From Pseudomonadota bacterium (GTDB taxonomy: Bacteria > Pseudomonadota > Alphaproteobacteria > Acetobacterales > Acetobacteraceae), in the NCBI GenBank assembly GCA_021819535.1, contig JAKAQU010000083.1:1-9921 (forward strand): a DNA stretch of 9,921 nt, given 5' to 3'. Every line of letters begins with the position of its first letter. Position 1 is the first letter of the stretch. The notes beneath the pieces were generated by a model. That model was not told where the DNA came from. It saw only the letters and a program-made list of their open reading frames with translations, and did not search any database. Both the position numbers and the translations under genes were made by a program. Below are positions 1 through 6,717 of this stretch, piece by piece.

Positions 1-1
1 T

Positions 2-655
2 CGCGGTGACCTCGCCGCCCCCGGCGGGCGGCGGCAGGCCTGGCTCGACAGCCTGCTCACCGATCACGCGGTATTCCGTCTTGTCTGGAGCAACGCCCGC
101 GCGGTGGTGCCGGGTAGGCTCTACCGCTCCAACCATCCGACACCGGCGCGGCTCCGCGCCATGGCGCAGCGCTGGCATCTCCACAGCGTGATCAATCTCC
201 GCGGCCCGTGCGGCAACGGCTCGGACGCGCTCTCGCGGGAGGCGGCGGCGCGGCTCGGCCTCCGTTTCATCGACGCCCCGATCGCCAGCCGCACACCCGG
301 GCGGGCCGATCTCCTCGCCCTCGTCGAAATCCTGCAAACCATGCCCGAGCCGGCGCTGATGCATTGCAAATCCGGCGCCGATCGCACCGGTTTCGCCGCT
401 GCCGTGTTCCTGCTCCTCGGAGGCGCCAGAGTCGCACAGGCGATGGCGGAGCTTTCCTGGCGCTACGGTCATTTCCGTAATTCCCGCGTCGGTATTCTCG
501 ATGCTCTTCTGCTCCGCTACGCGCGCGAAGCCGAGGGGAGGAAGTCCTTCCCCGATTGGGTGCGCGAAGACTATGATGAAATGGCGCTCAGGCGTGACTT
601 CGCGGCACACGGGCTCACGAGTTTTCTCGTCGATCGGGTGTTGCGGCGCGAATAG
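2..655 (+). CDS. Cys-based tyrosine/dual-specificity-like phosphatase (5' end missing)
   Basis: The frame is open from the first bases of the window, so the true start lies upstream. An internal GTG at 104 would cut into a stretch (residues about 25-45 of the visible part, ending PGRLYRSNHP) that reads like the conserved N-terminal region of this phosphatase family, so I do not use it. The signature P-loop HCKSGADRTG is at nt 362-391, with nucleophile Cys at 365-367 and the phosphate-binding Arg six residues later. An upstream VINLRG segment is also typical of dual-specificity-type phosphatases. The family hydrolyses phosphomonoesters through a cysteinyl-phosphate; substrates range from phosphotyrosine to lipid or sugar phosphates, and the sequence does not say which. 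No signal peptide can be judged because the N-terminus is absent. It sits 39 bp upstream of kdoO on the same strand, so co-transcription and a role in envelope glycolipid metabolism are possible but inferred. Confidence 0.87.
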   Translation, partial: RGDLAAPGGRRQAWLDSLLTDHAVFRLVWSNARAVVPGRLYRSNHPTPARLRAMAQRWHLHSVINLRGPCGNGSDALSREAAARLGLRFIDAPIASRTPGRADLLALVEILQTMPEPALMHCKSGADRTGFAAAVFLLLGGARVAQAMAELSWRYGHFRNSRVGILDALLLRYAREAEGRKSFPDWVREDYDEMALRRDFAAHGLTSFLVDRVLRRE

Positions 656-682
656 GGCGCGAAAAACAAAAATGGGAGCGTG

Positions 683-687
683 AGGAA
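683..687 (+). promoter_or_regulatory. Ribosome binding site deciding the kdoO start
   Basis: AGGAA lies about 7-8 nt before the ATG at 695. The in-frame GTG at 680 has only a GGGAG (674-678) one base away, too close to act as its ribosome binding site, so ATG 695 is preferred. Confidence 0.6.
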
Positions 688-694
688 CAGAGTG

Positions 695-1582
695 ATGCAG
701 GACACGGATGTTATCGAAGAGTTTCATGGCCTCGCCTGGGAGGGGCCATTCCCGCAAGACGCCATCGACCGTGCCGGCAACGCGCTGGAAGCAGGGAAAC
801 TGCTCTATTTTCCCGATCTCGCCTTTCGCCTGCAGCCCGGCGAGGAGAGATTCCTCGATGACAAAATCTCTGATCACAGCCGCAAGAACGTGAGTTTCGA
901 TCCGATCACCGGGCAACTCGGCGCGTCTTCCGTTGCCGGGGCGGAGGAGAAGAAGCTCGCGGCCATGCTCGATCGCTTCGGCCGGCAGGCCCGCTCGCTC
1001 CTCGTCGGTCTCATCCCGGCGTACGAGATCGGCCTCGAGCGCGCGCGCACCAGTTTCCGCCCGGTCGAGATCGCCGGCCGCCCCACCTCGGCCCGGCACG
1101 ACGACAAGCGGCTCCATGTCGACGCGTTTCCGAGCCGGCCGATGCGCGGCAAGCGCATTTTGCGGATCTTCACCAATATCGCGCCCGACGGCACCATCCG
1201 CCGCTGGGAGGTGGGCGAGCCGTTTTCCGATTTCGCCGGAAAATTCCTCCCCCGTCTCCGCCATCCGCTGCCCGGTAGCGCGTGGTTCATGGAGCGGATC
1301 GGCCTTACCAAGGGGCGGCGCAGCCCCTATGATTTCCTCATGCTCGGCCTGCATGACGCGGGCAAGCTCGATACCGAATACCAACGTGCCGCACCACGGG
1401 TGAAACTCGCCTTTCCACCGGGCGCGACCTGGATCGTCTATACCGATCAGGCGCTGCACGCGGCGATGTCCGGCCGCTTCGCCCTCGAACAGACATTTTA
1501 TCTGCCGCCCGAGCGCATGCTGCATCCAGAGCGAACGCCGCTTCGCGTGCTCGAACGCCTGAGCGGCCGGGTTTTGGTTTAG
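695..1582 (+). CDS. kdoO: 3-deoxy-D-manno-oct-2-ulosonic acid (Kdo) 3-hydroxylase
   Basis: This is a 295-residue soluble protein of the Kdo hydroxylase family (Pfam Kdo_hydroxy), Fe(II)/2-oxoglutarate/O2-dependent enzymes that convert Kdo on the lipid A inner core into D-glycero-D-talo-oct-2-ulosonic acid (Ko). The diagnostic block LHVDAFPSRP is at residues 140-149, giving the HxD metal ligands His141 and Asp143, and it continues into RGKRILRIFTNI. The likely distal metal His is His255 in YTDQALHAAMSG, with Arg261 a candidate for binding 2-oxoglutarate. Length matches the family. The start is placed at ATG 695 rather than GTG 680 because of Shine-Dalgarno spacing. No signal peptide or membrane segment is seen, as expected for a cytoplasmic enzyme acting on a Kdo-lipid A precursor. 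It follows a phosphatase gene by 39 bp. Family assignment is firm; the exact acceptor (which Kdo, before or after core extension) is unknown. Confidence 0.9.
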   Translation: MQDTDVIEEFHGLAWEGPFPQDAIDRAGNALEAGKLLYFPDLAFRLQPGEERFLDDKISDHSRKNVSFDPITGQLGASSVAGAEEKKLAAMLDRFGRQARSLLVGLIPAYEIGLERARTSFRPVEIAGRPTSARHDDKRLHVDAFPSRPMRGKRILRIFTNIAPDGTIRRWEVGEPFSDFAGKFLPRLRHPLPGSAWFMERIGLTKGRRSPYDFLMLGLHDAGKLDTEYQRAAPRVKLAFPPGATWIVYTDQALHAAMSGRFALEQTFYLPPERMLHPERTPLRVLERLSGRVLV

Positions 1583-1613
1583 GACGTGTCAAAAAAATAA
1601 AGGCGTCCCCTCA

Positions 1614-1643
1614 GTGATCAGGCCGGCGCCATGGCCTCACTTT
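1614..1643 (+). terminator. Weak candidate terminator after kdoO
   Basis: GTGA and GGCC (1614-1624) pair with GGCC and TCAC (1633-1640). This gives an 8-bp stem with a 3-nt bulge (TCA) and an 8-nt loop, followed by a short TTT at 1641-1643. The T-tract is much shorter than in a canonical intrinsic terminator. It lies 31 bp after the kdoO stop. Confidence 0.3.
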
Positions 1644-1647
1644 AAGC

Positions 1648-1665
1648 GATCGTCTCCCCACGATC
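1648..1665. repeat. Perfect 6-bp inverted repeat, possible operator or hairpin
   Basis: GATCGT and ACGATC are separated by CTCCCC in the gap between kdoO and the 1760 gene. No T-run follows, so it does not look like a terminator. It could be an operator half-site pair or chance; GATCG words are common in this genome. Confidence 0.25.
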
Positions 1666-1759
1666 CCTTGGGACTTTGGTTCAGTTCGCAACCCGCCTGC
1701 CGCGCCGCTTGCCGTGAATATTTCAAAATTTTTCACCATTTCGCGGCATTCTCGCCTTC

Positions 1760-2887
1760 ATGCCCGCGGCCCAGCTCGAACTCATTCAGTCCTACCGACC
1801 GGCGAATTTTCAGGAACGCGGTATCGCCGTGCCCTTCACCGCGCCCGCACTCGGCGGCGCGCGGGCGCGGCTTGGCGGGCGGGAGGAGGGCGGGTTCGAA
1901 ATCATCCTGCCCAATCCCTCCGGCGGCCGCGGTCTTTACATTATGCCCTGGGCGGCGGCGCGGGATACGTTCCGGCCGAGCCTGCATGACCATTTGCTCG
2001 CAACCGCTCTCGGTGCCATCCCGGAATTCACCCCAGCCGCCCTTCGCCGCGCGGCCATCGCCGTCATTGCCGGCGGCGCTGCCGGGCGGGCGGCACGGCG
2101 GGCGGCGGAGGCGGCGATGGCGGCCGAGCGCAAAGAGACGCGGCAAGCCCATTTCCATCTTCTCCTCGCGTTGATCCGCGCAAGCGAGGCGCCCGGCTCT
2201 CATCCGCTGCCACCCGAGCAGGAAGCGCCGGCCCGCCTGGAAACCCGTGCCAGCGTCGCCATCCAGCATCTGACCCGGCATCTCGGCCTGACCGTCGAGG
2301 CCATTGCGAGCGGGATCGAGGCGCTTGCCGCGCTTTTGGCCCCGGTCGGCATCGGCCCCTTGGCGACGGGCGCGTTCCTGCCGCGCCAATGTGCGGCACT
2401 CGCGGCATTTTGCGCCGAGGTCGAGACATGGGGGCGGAGCGGCGGCGAGGACATCGCGCCCGCGAAGCTGCTTTCCCGCCATGGCGCCGTCGTCGTCGCT
2501 GCCGCGCGCGCCGCCTTGGCCGATGTGGCCGTTCTGCTCGCCGATCCGCTTGCCTTGTTTCGCGCCTGGTTCGCCAGAGATGCGGCCGTGATCGCCCATC
2601 TCAGCCGCGCCGATTGGCTGCTCGATGGCTGGGCGCCGATTCCCGTTCTCTGGCGGGGCGCGGCCCGGGCCGGCGGCCGCCACGCGGTGCTCGACGAAAT
2701 CCTCCGCATCGTGCCGCATCTGCCGACCGATATCCTGGCCGGCCTTGCGCGCGAGGATGAACTCCTCCCCCTCGCGCCGCGCCGCAGGGGGGCTGGCGTT
2801 CCGTTTCGCGCCACGCTCGGGGTTGGGGAATATCTCGCCCGGAACGAAGCGCTCCGGGCCGCCGAACTCTGCATGCTCGCTGCATGA
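1760..2887 (+). CDS. Uncharacterised protein, 375 aa, first gene of a coupled pair
   Basis: I do not recognise a characterised family. The protein has a non-repetitive N-terminal segment (residues 10-75) containing VPFTAP and PNPSGGRGLYIMPW, which looks like a small beta-containing motif under selection. Residues 75-375 are rich in Ala, Leu and Arg and look largely helical. No signal peptide, clear transmembrane helix, nucleotide-binding loop or metal-binding cluster is visible. Reality as a gene is supported by strong GC bias at third codon positions along its full length, the coherent N-terminal motif, and the 4-bp ATGA overlap with the next gene. ATG 1760 is the only good start: an in-frame stop occurs at 1715-1717 and no ATG, GTG or TTG lies between. 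No strong Shine-Dalgarno precedes it. An AT-rich patch (about 1716-1740) lies just upstream. The tight coupling suggests its product works with that of the downstream gene, possibly as a complex; this is inference. Confidence 0.8.
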   Translation: MPAAQLELIQSYRPANFQERGIAVPFTAPALGGARARLGGREEGGFEIILPNPSGGRGLYIMPWAAARDTFRPSLHDHLLATALGAIPEFTPAALRRAAIAVIAGGAAGRAARRAAEAAMAAERKETRQAHFHLLLALIRASEAPGSHPLPPEQEAPARLETRASVAIQHLTRHLGLTVEAIASGIEALAALLAPVGIGPLATGAFLPRQCAALAAFCAEVETWGRSGGEDIAPAKLLSRHGAVVVAAARAALADVAVLLADPLALFRAWFARDAAVIAHLSRADWLLDGWAPIPVLWRGAARAGGRHAVLDEILRIVPHLPTDILAGLAREDELLPLAPRRRGAGVPFRATLGVGEYLARNEALRAAELCMLAA

Positions 2888-4140
2888 GTGGCGCGGTTCC
2901 GAGCATTGGTCCGGCGGAAATCAAGGCGCTCCGCCGTCTGCTCGTCGATGCCCGGGCCGATCAGATCACCCGCGTCGTCGCGATGATCGATCAGCTCCCC
3001 GAACGCGGCGAAGCCGATGATCTGCTCGCCCCGTTCCGCACGCGCCTGGCCGAAATCAACCCACCGCGTCCGCTCAATTTCGCCCGTCTCCTGTTCACGC
3101 CGATCGACCCGCTGATCATTCCGGGGCAGCGCTGGCGCCGCGGGATGCTCGGCGTGCCGCGGACCGCGCTGATCACGCTTGCGCGTCAGGTTCATCGCGA
3201 TTTCGGCGAACACGCCGCCGCCATCGAGGCCGAGATCGCCGGCCGAACCCTTGCCGATCAGGCGATGATCTTTGCGGCCGGCGCCAGGCTCTGGCCCGCC
3301 GCCGCCCGCATTCTCACCAGTGCCACCCCGCCCGCGGATTGGCAGGACGCGACCGGGCTTCCCGGCAGCGATTATCCGGCGATCGCCGGCCCCATCGCCT
3401 GCATCCTCGCGCAGGCGGTCGCCATCCAGACGCTGGTCGATGGTCCCGCGGCGGGTGATGCCGAGACCGATCCGGAAATGGTCCTGCGCACCCTCCTGGT
3501 TTTCGCGACCGAGCGGGGCAGCCATGAATTGGCTTCGATGATCGCTTTGCTCATGCATCGCCTGCCGGGCTGCACGCGACTTCAGGATCTCGCCCGCGAA
3601 GTCGCAGCGACGGCCGACAAGGACGGGCGCAAGGCGGCCGAGCGCGCAACCGAGCACACGCTCGACAGCCTTGCCAACAGCCCCGCCATCACGCTTGCGG
3701 CGAGCGGCGCCGGCGGTCTTGCCCATGCCGCCGAGACCATCGCCCACGCGACCACCCTGCTCACCGGCCTTGCCGACCAATCGGCGGCGCTACCCGAGCG
3801 GCAGGTCCGCATCGACGAGCTGCGCCGCTCGATCGATCGCGCCTGCCGCGACTCCTTCACCGCCCTGCTCGAACGTCACCTCCTCGCCCCGCTCGCGTCA
3901 CTCGGCGCCGATACCGACGATGTCACCATGACCGGGCTGGAGGCGGTCGCGCGCGATCTCCGCGCCTTCGAGCAGGCGTCTCGCAAAGCCGGAAGCGGCG
4001 AACTCTATGATCGCCGCCTGCGCGATGCCGCCAAAACCGTTGCGACCATGCGGCTTGCCCCCATCGATCGCATGCGCCTCATCGAAATTCTCACCAATTC
4101 CGAAAACGCCCTGACTTTGTTCCGCACCCGCCCGATTTGA
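2884..4140 (+). CDS. Uncharacterised helical protein, 418 aa, second gene of a coupled pair
   Basis: The start ATG overlaps the stop of the preceding gene (ATGA), an arrangement typical of translational coupling. There is no good independent Shine-Dalgarno sequence. The product is predicted cytoplasmic and mostly alpha-helical. It has a distinctive segment at residues 62-100 (PRPLNFARLLFTPIDPLIIP, then RWRRGMLGVPRTAL) that looks like its best signature. It also has long amphipathic, Ala-rich helices at 100-145, 165-230 and 235-300, and a charged C-terminal helical region at 305-405. I see no catalytic motif, P-loop, zinc site, signal peptide or clear membrane span. The repeated helices could form an alpha-solenoid or scaffold, but no regular repeat period is obvious. 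I do not recognise a characterised family. It ends 57 bp before hisZ, which has its own candidate promoter, so the pair is probably a separate transcription unit. Confidence 0.82.
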   Translation: MSGAVPSIGPAEIKALRRLLVDARADQITRVVAMIDQLPERGEADDLLAPFRTRLAEINPPRPLNFARLLFTPIDPLIIPGQRWRRGMLGVPRTALITLARQVHRDFGEHAAAIEAEIAGRTLADQAMIFAAGARLWPAAARILTSATPPADWQDATGLPGSDYPAIAGPIACILAQAVAIQTLVDGPAAGDAETDPEMVLRTLLVFATERGSHELASMIALLMHRLPGCTRLQDLAREVAATADKDGRKAAERATEHTLDSLANSPAITLAASGAGGLAHAAETIAHATTLLTGLADQSAALPERQVRIDELRRSIDRACRDSFTALLERHLLAPLASLGADTDDVTMTGLEAVARDLRAFEQASRKAGSGELYDRRLRDAAKTVATMRLAPIDRMRLIEILTNSENALTLFRTRPI

Positions 4141-4160
4141 TCCGCCGCGCGGCGTTTGCC

Positions 4161-4188
4161 TTGCTTTCGCCCGGCCCGGTGCTATAGC
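4161..4188 (+). promoter_or_regulatory. Candidate sigma-70-type promoter for hisZ-purA
   Basis: TTGCTT (4161-4166) and TATAGC (4183-4188) are spaced by 16 bp in the 57-bp gap before hisZ. GCTATAG-type -10 boxes are common in GC-rich alphaproteobacteria. Transcription would start near 4194-4197, at or just before the ATG at 4198. This agrees with the absence of any Shine-Dalgarno sequence there and points to a leaderless or nearly leaderless mRNA. Confidence 0.5.
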
Positions 4189-4197
4189 CCACCGCCG

Positions 4198-5376
4198 ATG
4201 ACCGAGGATCCCCCCCCGAACCCCGCTCTCCTGCCGGCGGGTCTGCGCGATGTTTTGCCGCCCGAGGCCGAAACCGAGGCCGCGGCGGTCGAGGCGATGA
4301 TGGCGGTGTTCGCCGCCCATGGCTATCAGCGCGTCAAGCCGCCGCTGCTCGAATTCGAGGAGACGCTGCTCGCCGGCACGGGTGGCGCGGTTGCCGATCA
4401 GACTTTCCGCCTCATGGACCCGGCAAGCCACCGGATGATGGCGCTCCGTTCCGATACCACGCCGCAAATCGCGCGCATCGCGACGACGCGGCTCGCCGAT
4501 GCGCCGCGCCCGCTCCGCCTCTCTTACGCCGGGCAATGTCTCCGCGTGCGGGCGACCCAGCTTGCCCCGGAGCGCCAGATCGCCCAGGCTGGGATCGAGC
4601 TGATCGGCGCCGATGGCCCGGAGGCCGATGCCGAACTGGTGCTCGTCGCCGCCGAGGCGTTGGCGGTACTCGGCCTTGCCCGGGTGAGCGTCGATCTCAC
4701 TGTCCCGCCGCTGATCCCGCTCGTGCTCGATGACGCCGGATTCGCCGAGCCGACGCGAAACGCGCTCGCCCGCGCCCTCGACCGCAAGGACGCCGCCGCG
4801 GTGCAGGCTTTGGCCGGGCGGCTCGCGCCGACCTTGATCGATCTCCTGCTCGCCGCCGGCCTCGCGCCCGGTGCGCTCGCCGCCCTTCGCGCCGCGAGCC
4901 TGCCCGCGCCGGCGCGCGCTCAGGCGGCACGGCTCGAAGCGACGGTCGCGGCAATCGCCGCGCGAGCCCCGGGGCTTGGCCTGACAGGCCTTACCGTCAC
5001 CGTCGATCCGGTGGAATTCCGCGGCTATCGCTATCACACCGGGGTTTGCACCACCGTCTATGCCGCCGGCGAGGTTCCTGGCCGCAACGAGGAACTCGGC
5101 CGCGGCGGGCGCTATCTCTGCGGTGAGGCGGAAGAGCCCGCCGCCGGTCTCACGCTCTACCCCGATGCGGTGCTGCGCACCGCCCCCAGGCGCAAGGCGC
5201 GGCGACGCGTTTATCTGCCGTCGAATACCGATCCCGCGCGCGCGCGCGCGCTCCGCGCCGAGGGCTACGCGACCGTCGCCGCGCTGGCGGCGGCCGAGCC
5301 GATGGCCGAGGCGGCCCGCCTCGATTGCGCCTTCGTGCTGCTCGCCGATCAACTGCAACCGGTTTCCGGAGAGTAA
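4198..5376 (+). CDS. hisZ: ATP phosphoribosyltransferase regulatory subunit HisZ
   Basis: This is a 392-residue paralogue of the histidyl-tRNA synthetase catalytic core. With a short-form HisG it forms the ATP phosphoribosyltransferase that commits ATP and PRPP to histidine synthesis, and it mediates histidine feedback inhibition. The N-terminal LLPAGLRDVLPPEAE (residues 11-25), the RSDTTPQIARIA block (84-95) and YAGQCLR (110-116) are class II synthetase-like landmarks in their HisZ form. The segment EFRGYRYHTGVCTTVYAAG (273-291) and the GRGGRYLCG loop (301-309) follow. Length fits HisZ, and the protein lacks the anticodon-binding domain of true HisRS. ATG 4198 is chosen over an in-frame TTG at 4156 because the family homology begins just after it and a promoter lies between. 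It is followed by purA after 5 bp; hisG is not in the window. A run of 17 alternating C and G bases (5235-5251) lies inside the coding sequence. Confidence 0.93.
   Translation: MTEDPPPNPALLPAGLRDVLPPEAETEAAAVEAMMAVFAAHGYQRVKPPLLEFEETLLAGTGGAVADQTFRLMDPASHRMMALRSDTTPQIARIATTRLADAPRPLRLSYAGQCLRVRATQLAPERQIAQAGIELIGADGPEADAELVLVAAEALAVLGLARVSVDLTVPPLIPLVLDDAGFAEPTRNALARALDRKDAAAVQALAGRLAPTLIDLLLAAGLAPGALAALRAASLPAPARAQAARLEATVAAIAARAPGLGLTGLTVTVDPVEFRGYRYHTGVCTTVYAAGEVPGRNEELGRGGRYLCGEAEEPAAGLTLYPDAVLRTAPRRKARRRVYLPSNTDPARARALRAEGYATVAALAAAEPMAEAARLDCAFVLLADQLQPVSGE
5235..5251. repeat. Alternating CG tract inside hisZ
   Basis: Seventeen bases of uninterrupted alternating C and G, coding for part of DPARARALRA near HisZ residues 345-354. 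It is a short, slippage-prone dinucleotide tract. The unit is not a multiple of three, so gain or loss of one unit would frameshift the last 40 or so codons. Confidence 0.7.
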
Positions 5377-5381
5377 AGAAA

Positions 5382-6671
5382 ATGGCCAATGTCGCGGTGA
5401 TCGGGGCGCAATGGGGCGACGAGGGCAAGGGCAAGGTGGTCGACTGGCTGGCCAGCCGCGCCGATATCGTGGTGCGTTTCCAGGGCGGGCATAATGCCGG
5501 GCATACGTTGGTGGTCGGCAACGAGACCTACAAGCTCTCGCTGCTGCCGAGCGGTGTCGTGCGCGGCAAGCTTGGCATCGTCGGTAATGGCGTGGTGATC
5601 GACCCCGAGGCGCTGCTCGCCGAAATCGCGCGCGTCGGCGCGCAGGGGCTCGCGGTCGGCCCGGAAAATCTTCGCATCGCCGAGAATGCGCCCTTGATCC
5701 TGCCGTTGCACGCCGCCCTCGACAAGGCGCGCGAGGCGGCGCGCGGGGCGCACAAGATCGGCACCACCGGCCGCGGCATCGGCCCGGCATACGAGGACAA
5801 GGTCGCGCGCCGCGCCATTCGGGTCTGCGATCTCGCCGAGCCGGAAACACTTTCGGCCAAGCTCGATGAGCTGCTTTTGCACCACAACACGCTGCTCGCC
5901 GGGCTCGGGGCGCCGGTGTTCGACAAGGAGTCTCTGCTCGCGGCCCTGCTCGCGCTCGCGCCGCGCTTGCTGCCTTTTGCCGAGCCGGTCTGGGAGCGGC
6001 TCGACGAGGCGCGGCGGGCCGGGCGGCGCATTTTGTTCGAGGGCGCGCAGGCGGTGATGCTCGATGTCGATCACGGCACCTATCCTTTCGTTACCTCCAG
6101 CAACACGGTCGCGGCGACGGCGGCCTCGGGCTCAGGCATCGGGCCGGGTGCGGTCGGCTTCGTACTCGGCATCGCCAAGGCGTATTCGACCCGCGTCGGC
6201 GCCGGCCCGTTTCCGACCGAGCTTCTGGATGCGACCGGCGAGATGCTCGGCGACCGTGGCCGCGAATTCGGCACCGTCACCGGGCGGCGGCGGCGTTGCG
6301 GCTGGTTCGACGCGGCCCTCGTCCGCCAGGCGGTCAAGGTCGGCGGCATCCATGGTCTCGCACTGACCAAGCTCGACGTGCTCGACGGCTTGCCGGAACT
6401 GCGCATCAATACCGGCTATCGGATCGGCGGCGATATCTTCGCGCGCCTTCCCGCGGCCCCCGGCGCGCAAGCCGCCGCGACCCCGATCTATGAGACCATC
6501 GAGGGCTGGTCGGGCTCGACCCACGGCGCCCGCTCCTGGGCCGATCTGCCGGCGCAGGCGGTGAAATATGTCCGGCGCATCGAGGAATTGGTGGAGGCGC
6601 CGGTGACGCTGCTCTCCACCAGCCCCGAGCGCGACGATACCATCCTGGTGCGTGACCCGTTCGAGGGGTAG
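5382..6671 (+). CDS. purA: Adenylosuccinate synthetase
   Basis: This catalyses the GTP-dependent condensation of IMP and aspartate to adenylosuccinate, the first committed step to AMP, as a cytoplasmic homodimer. At 429 residues it is full length for the bacterial enzyme. The hallmark GTP and IMP motifs are intact: GAQWGDEGKGK (8-18, catalytic Asp13), GGHNAGHT (35-42, catalytic His41), GTTGRGIGPAYEDK (127-140), FEGAQAVMLDVDHGTYPFVTSSNT (219-242), GAGPFPTEL (273-281), TVTGRRRRCGWFD (298-310, Arg-rich IMP/aspartate loop) and TKLDVLDGL (329-337). The start at ATG 5382 has GGAGAG (5368-5373) 8 nt upstream, overlapping the end of hisZ. The 5-bp gap to hisZ means co-transcription is almost certain. 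hisZ-purA adjacency is a recurrent arrangement in Proteobacteria. It ends convergently 46 bp from inhA. Confidence 0.98.
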   Translation: MANVAVIGAQWGDEGKGKVVDWLASRADIVVRFQGGHNAGHTLVVGNETYKLSLLPSGVVRGKLGIVGNGVVIDPEALLAEIARVGAQGLAVGPENLRIAENAPLILPLHAALDKAREAARGAHKIGTTGRGIGPAYEDKVARRAIRVCDLAEPETLSAKLDELLLHHNTLLAGLGAPVFDKESLLAALLALAPRLLPFAEPVWERLDEARRAGRRILFEGAQAVMLDVDHGTYPFVTSSNTVAATAASGSGIGPGAVGFVLGIAKAYSTRVGAGPFPTELLDATGEMLGDRGREFGTVTGRRRRCGWFDAALVRQAVKVGGIHGLALTKLDVLDGLPELRINTGYRIGGDIFARLPAAPGAQAAATPIYETIEGWSGSTHGARSWADLPAQAVKYVRRIEELVEAPVTLLSTSPERDDTILVRDPFEG

Positions 6672-6689
6672 CGGCCTCAGAGAGGGGGA

Positions 6690-6715
6690 GCAGAGCGGCG
6701 TCTTCGTCGCGCTGC
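6690..6715. terminator. Hairpin between convergent purA and inhA
   Basis: GCAG-A-GCGGCG pairs with TCGCGC and CTGC around a TCTT loop, giving ten pairs (one G-T wobble) with one A-G mismatch. It lies entirely in the 46-bp gap between the two convergent stop codons. Neither side has a T-run, so it is not a canonical intrinsic terminator. It may still act as a bidirectional pause or 3'-end stabiliser. Confidence 0.42.
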
Positions 6716-6717
6716 CA

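Noticed and set aside
104..655. GTG 104 as a complete phosphatase gene start
   Set aside because: The frame is open to the window edge, and family-like sequence continues upstream of this codon, so the gene is partial.
680..694. GTG 680 as the kdoO start
   Set aside because: The nearest Shine-Dalgarno is one base away; ATG 695 has AGGAA at proper spacing.
1582..1608. GGACG...CGTCC dyad flanking an A-rich stretch after the kdoO stop
   Set aside because: The stem is only 5 bp with a 17-nt loop and no T-run; it is unlikely to fold stably.
1733..2719. 328-codon open frame on the minus strand opposite the 375-aa gene
   Set aside because: It has shadow composition (Arg, Gly, Pro-rich) and no motif. 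The plus-strand gene has a coherent N-terminal motif and is coupled to the next gene.
2200..3780. 526-codon open frame on the minus strand
   Set aside because: It runs antisense across the coupled unknown pair. The plus-strand frames have the better start/stop architecture (ATGA overlap), more protein-like composition and correct third-position GC bias, whereas the minus product is low-complexity Arg/Gly/Ala.
4156..4197. TTG 4156 as the hisZ start
   Set aside because: It would add 14 residues of unrelated sequence across the likely promoter; family homology begins after ATG 4198.
3898..5850. 650-codon open frame on the minus strand
   Set aside because: It is antisense to the 2884-4140 gene, hisZ and purA, whose family motifs are intact. 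Its product is Arg/Gly-rich with no recognisable domain. Long antisense frames are expected in DNA with this GC bias.
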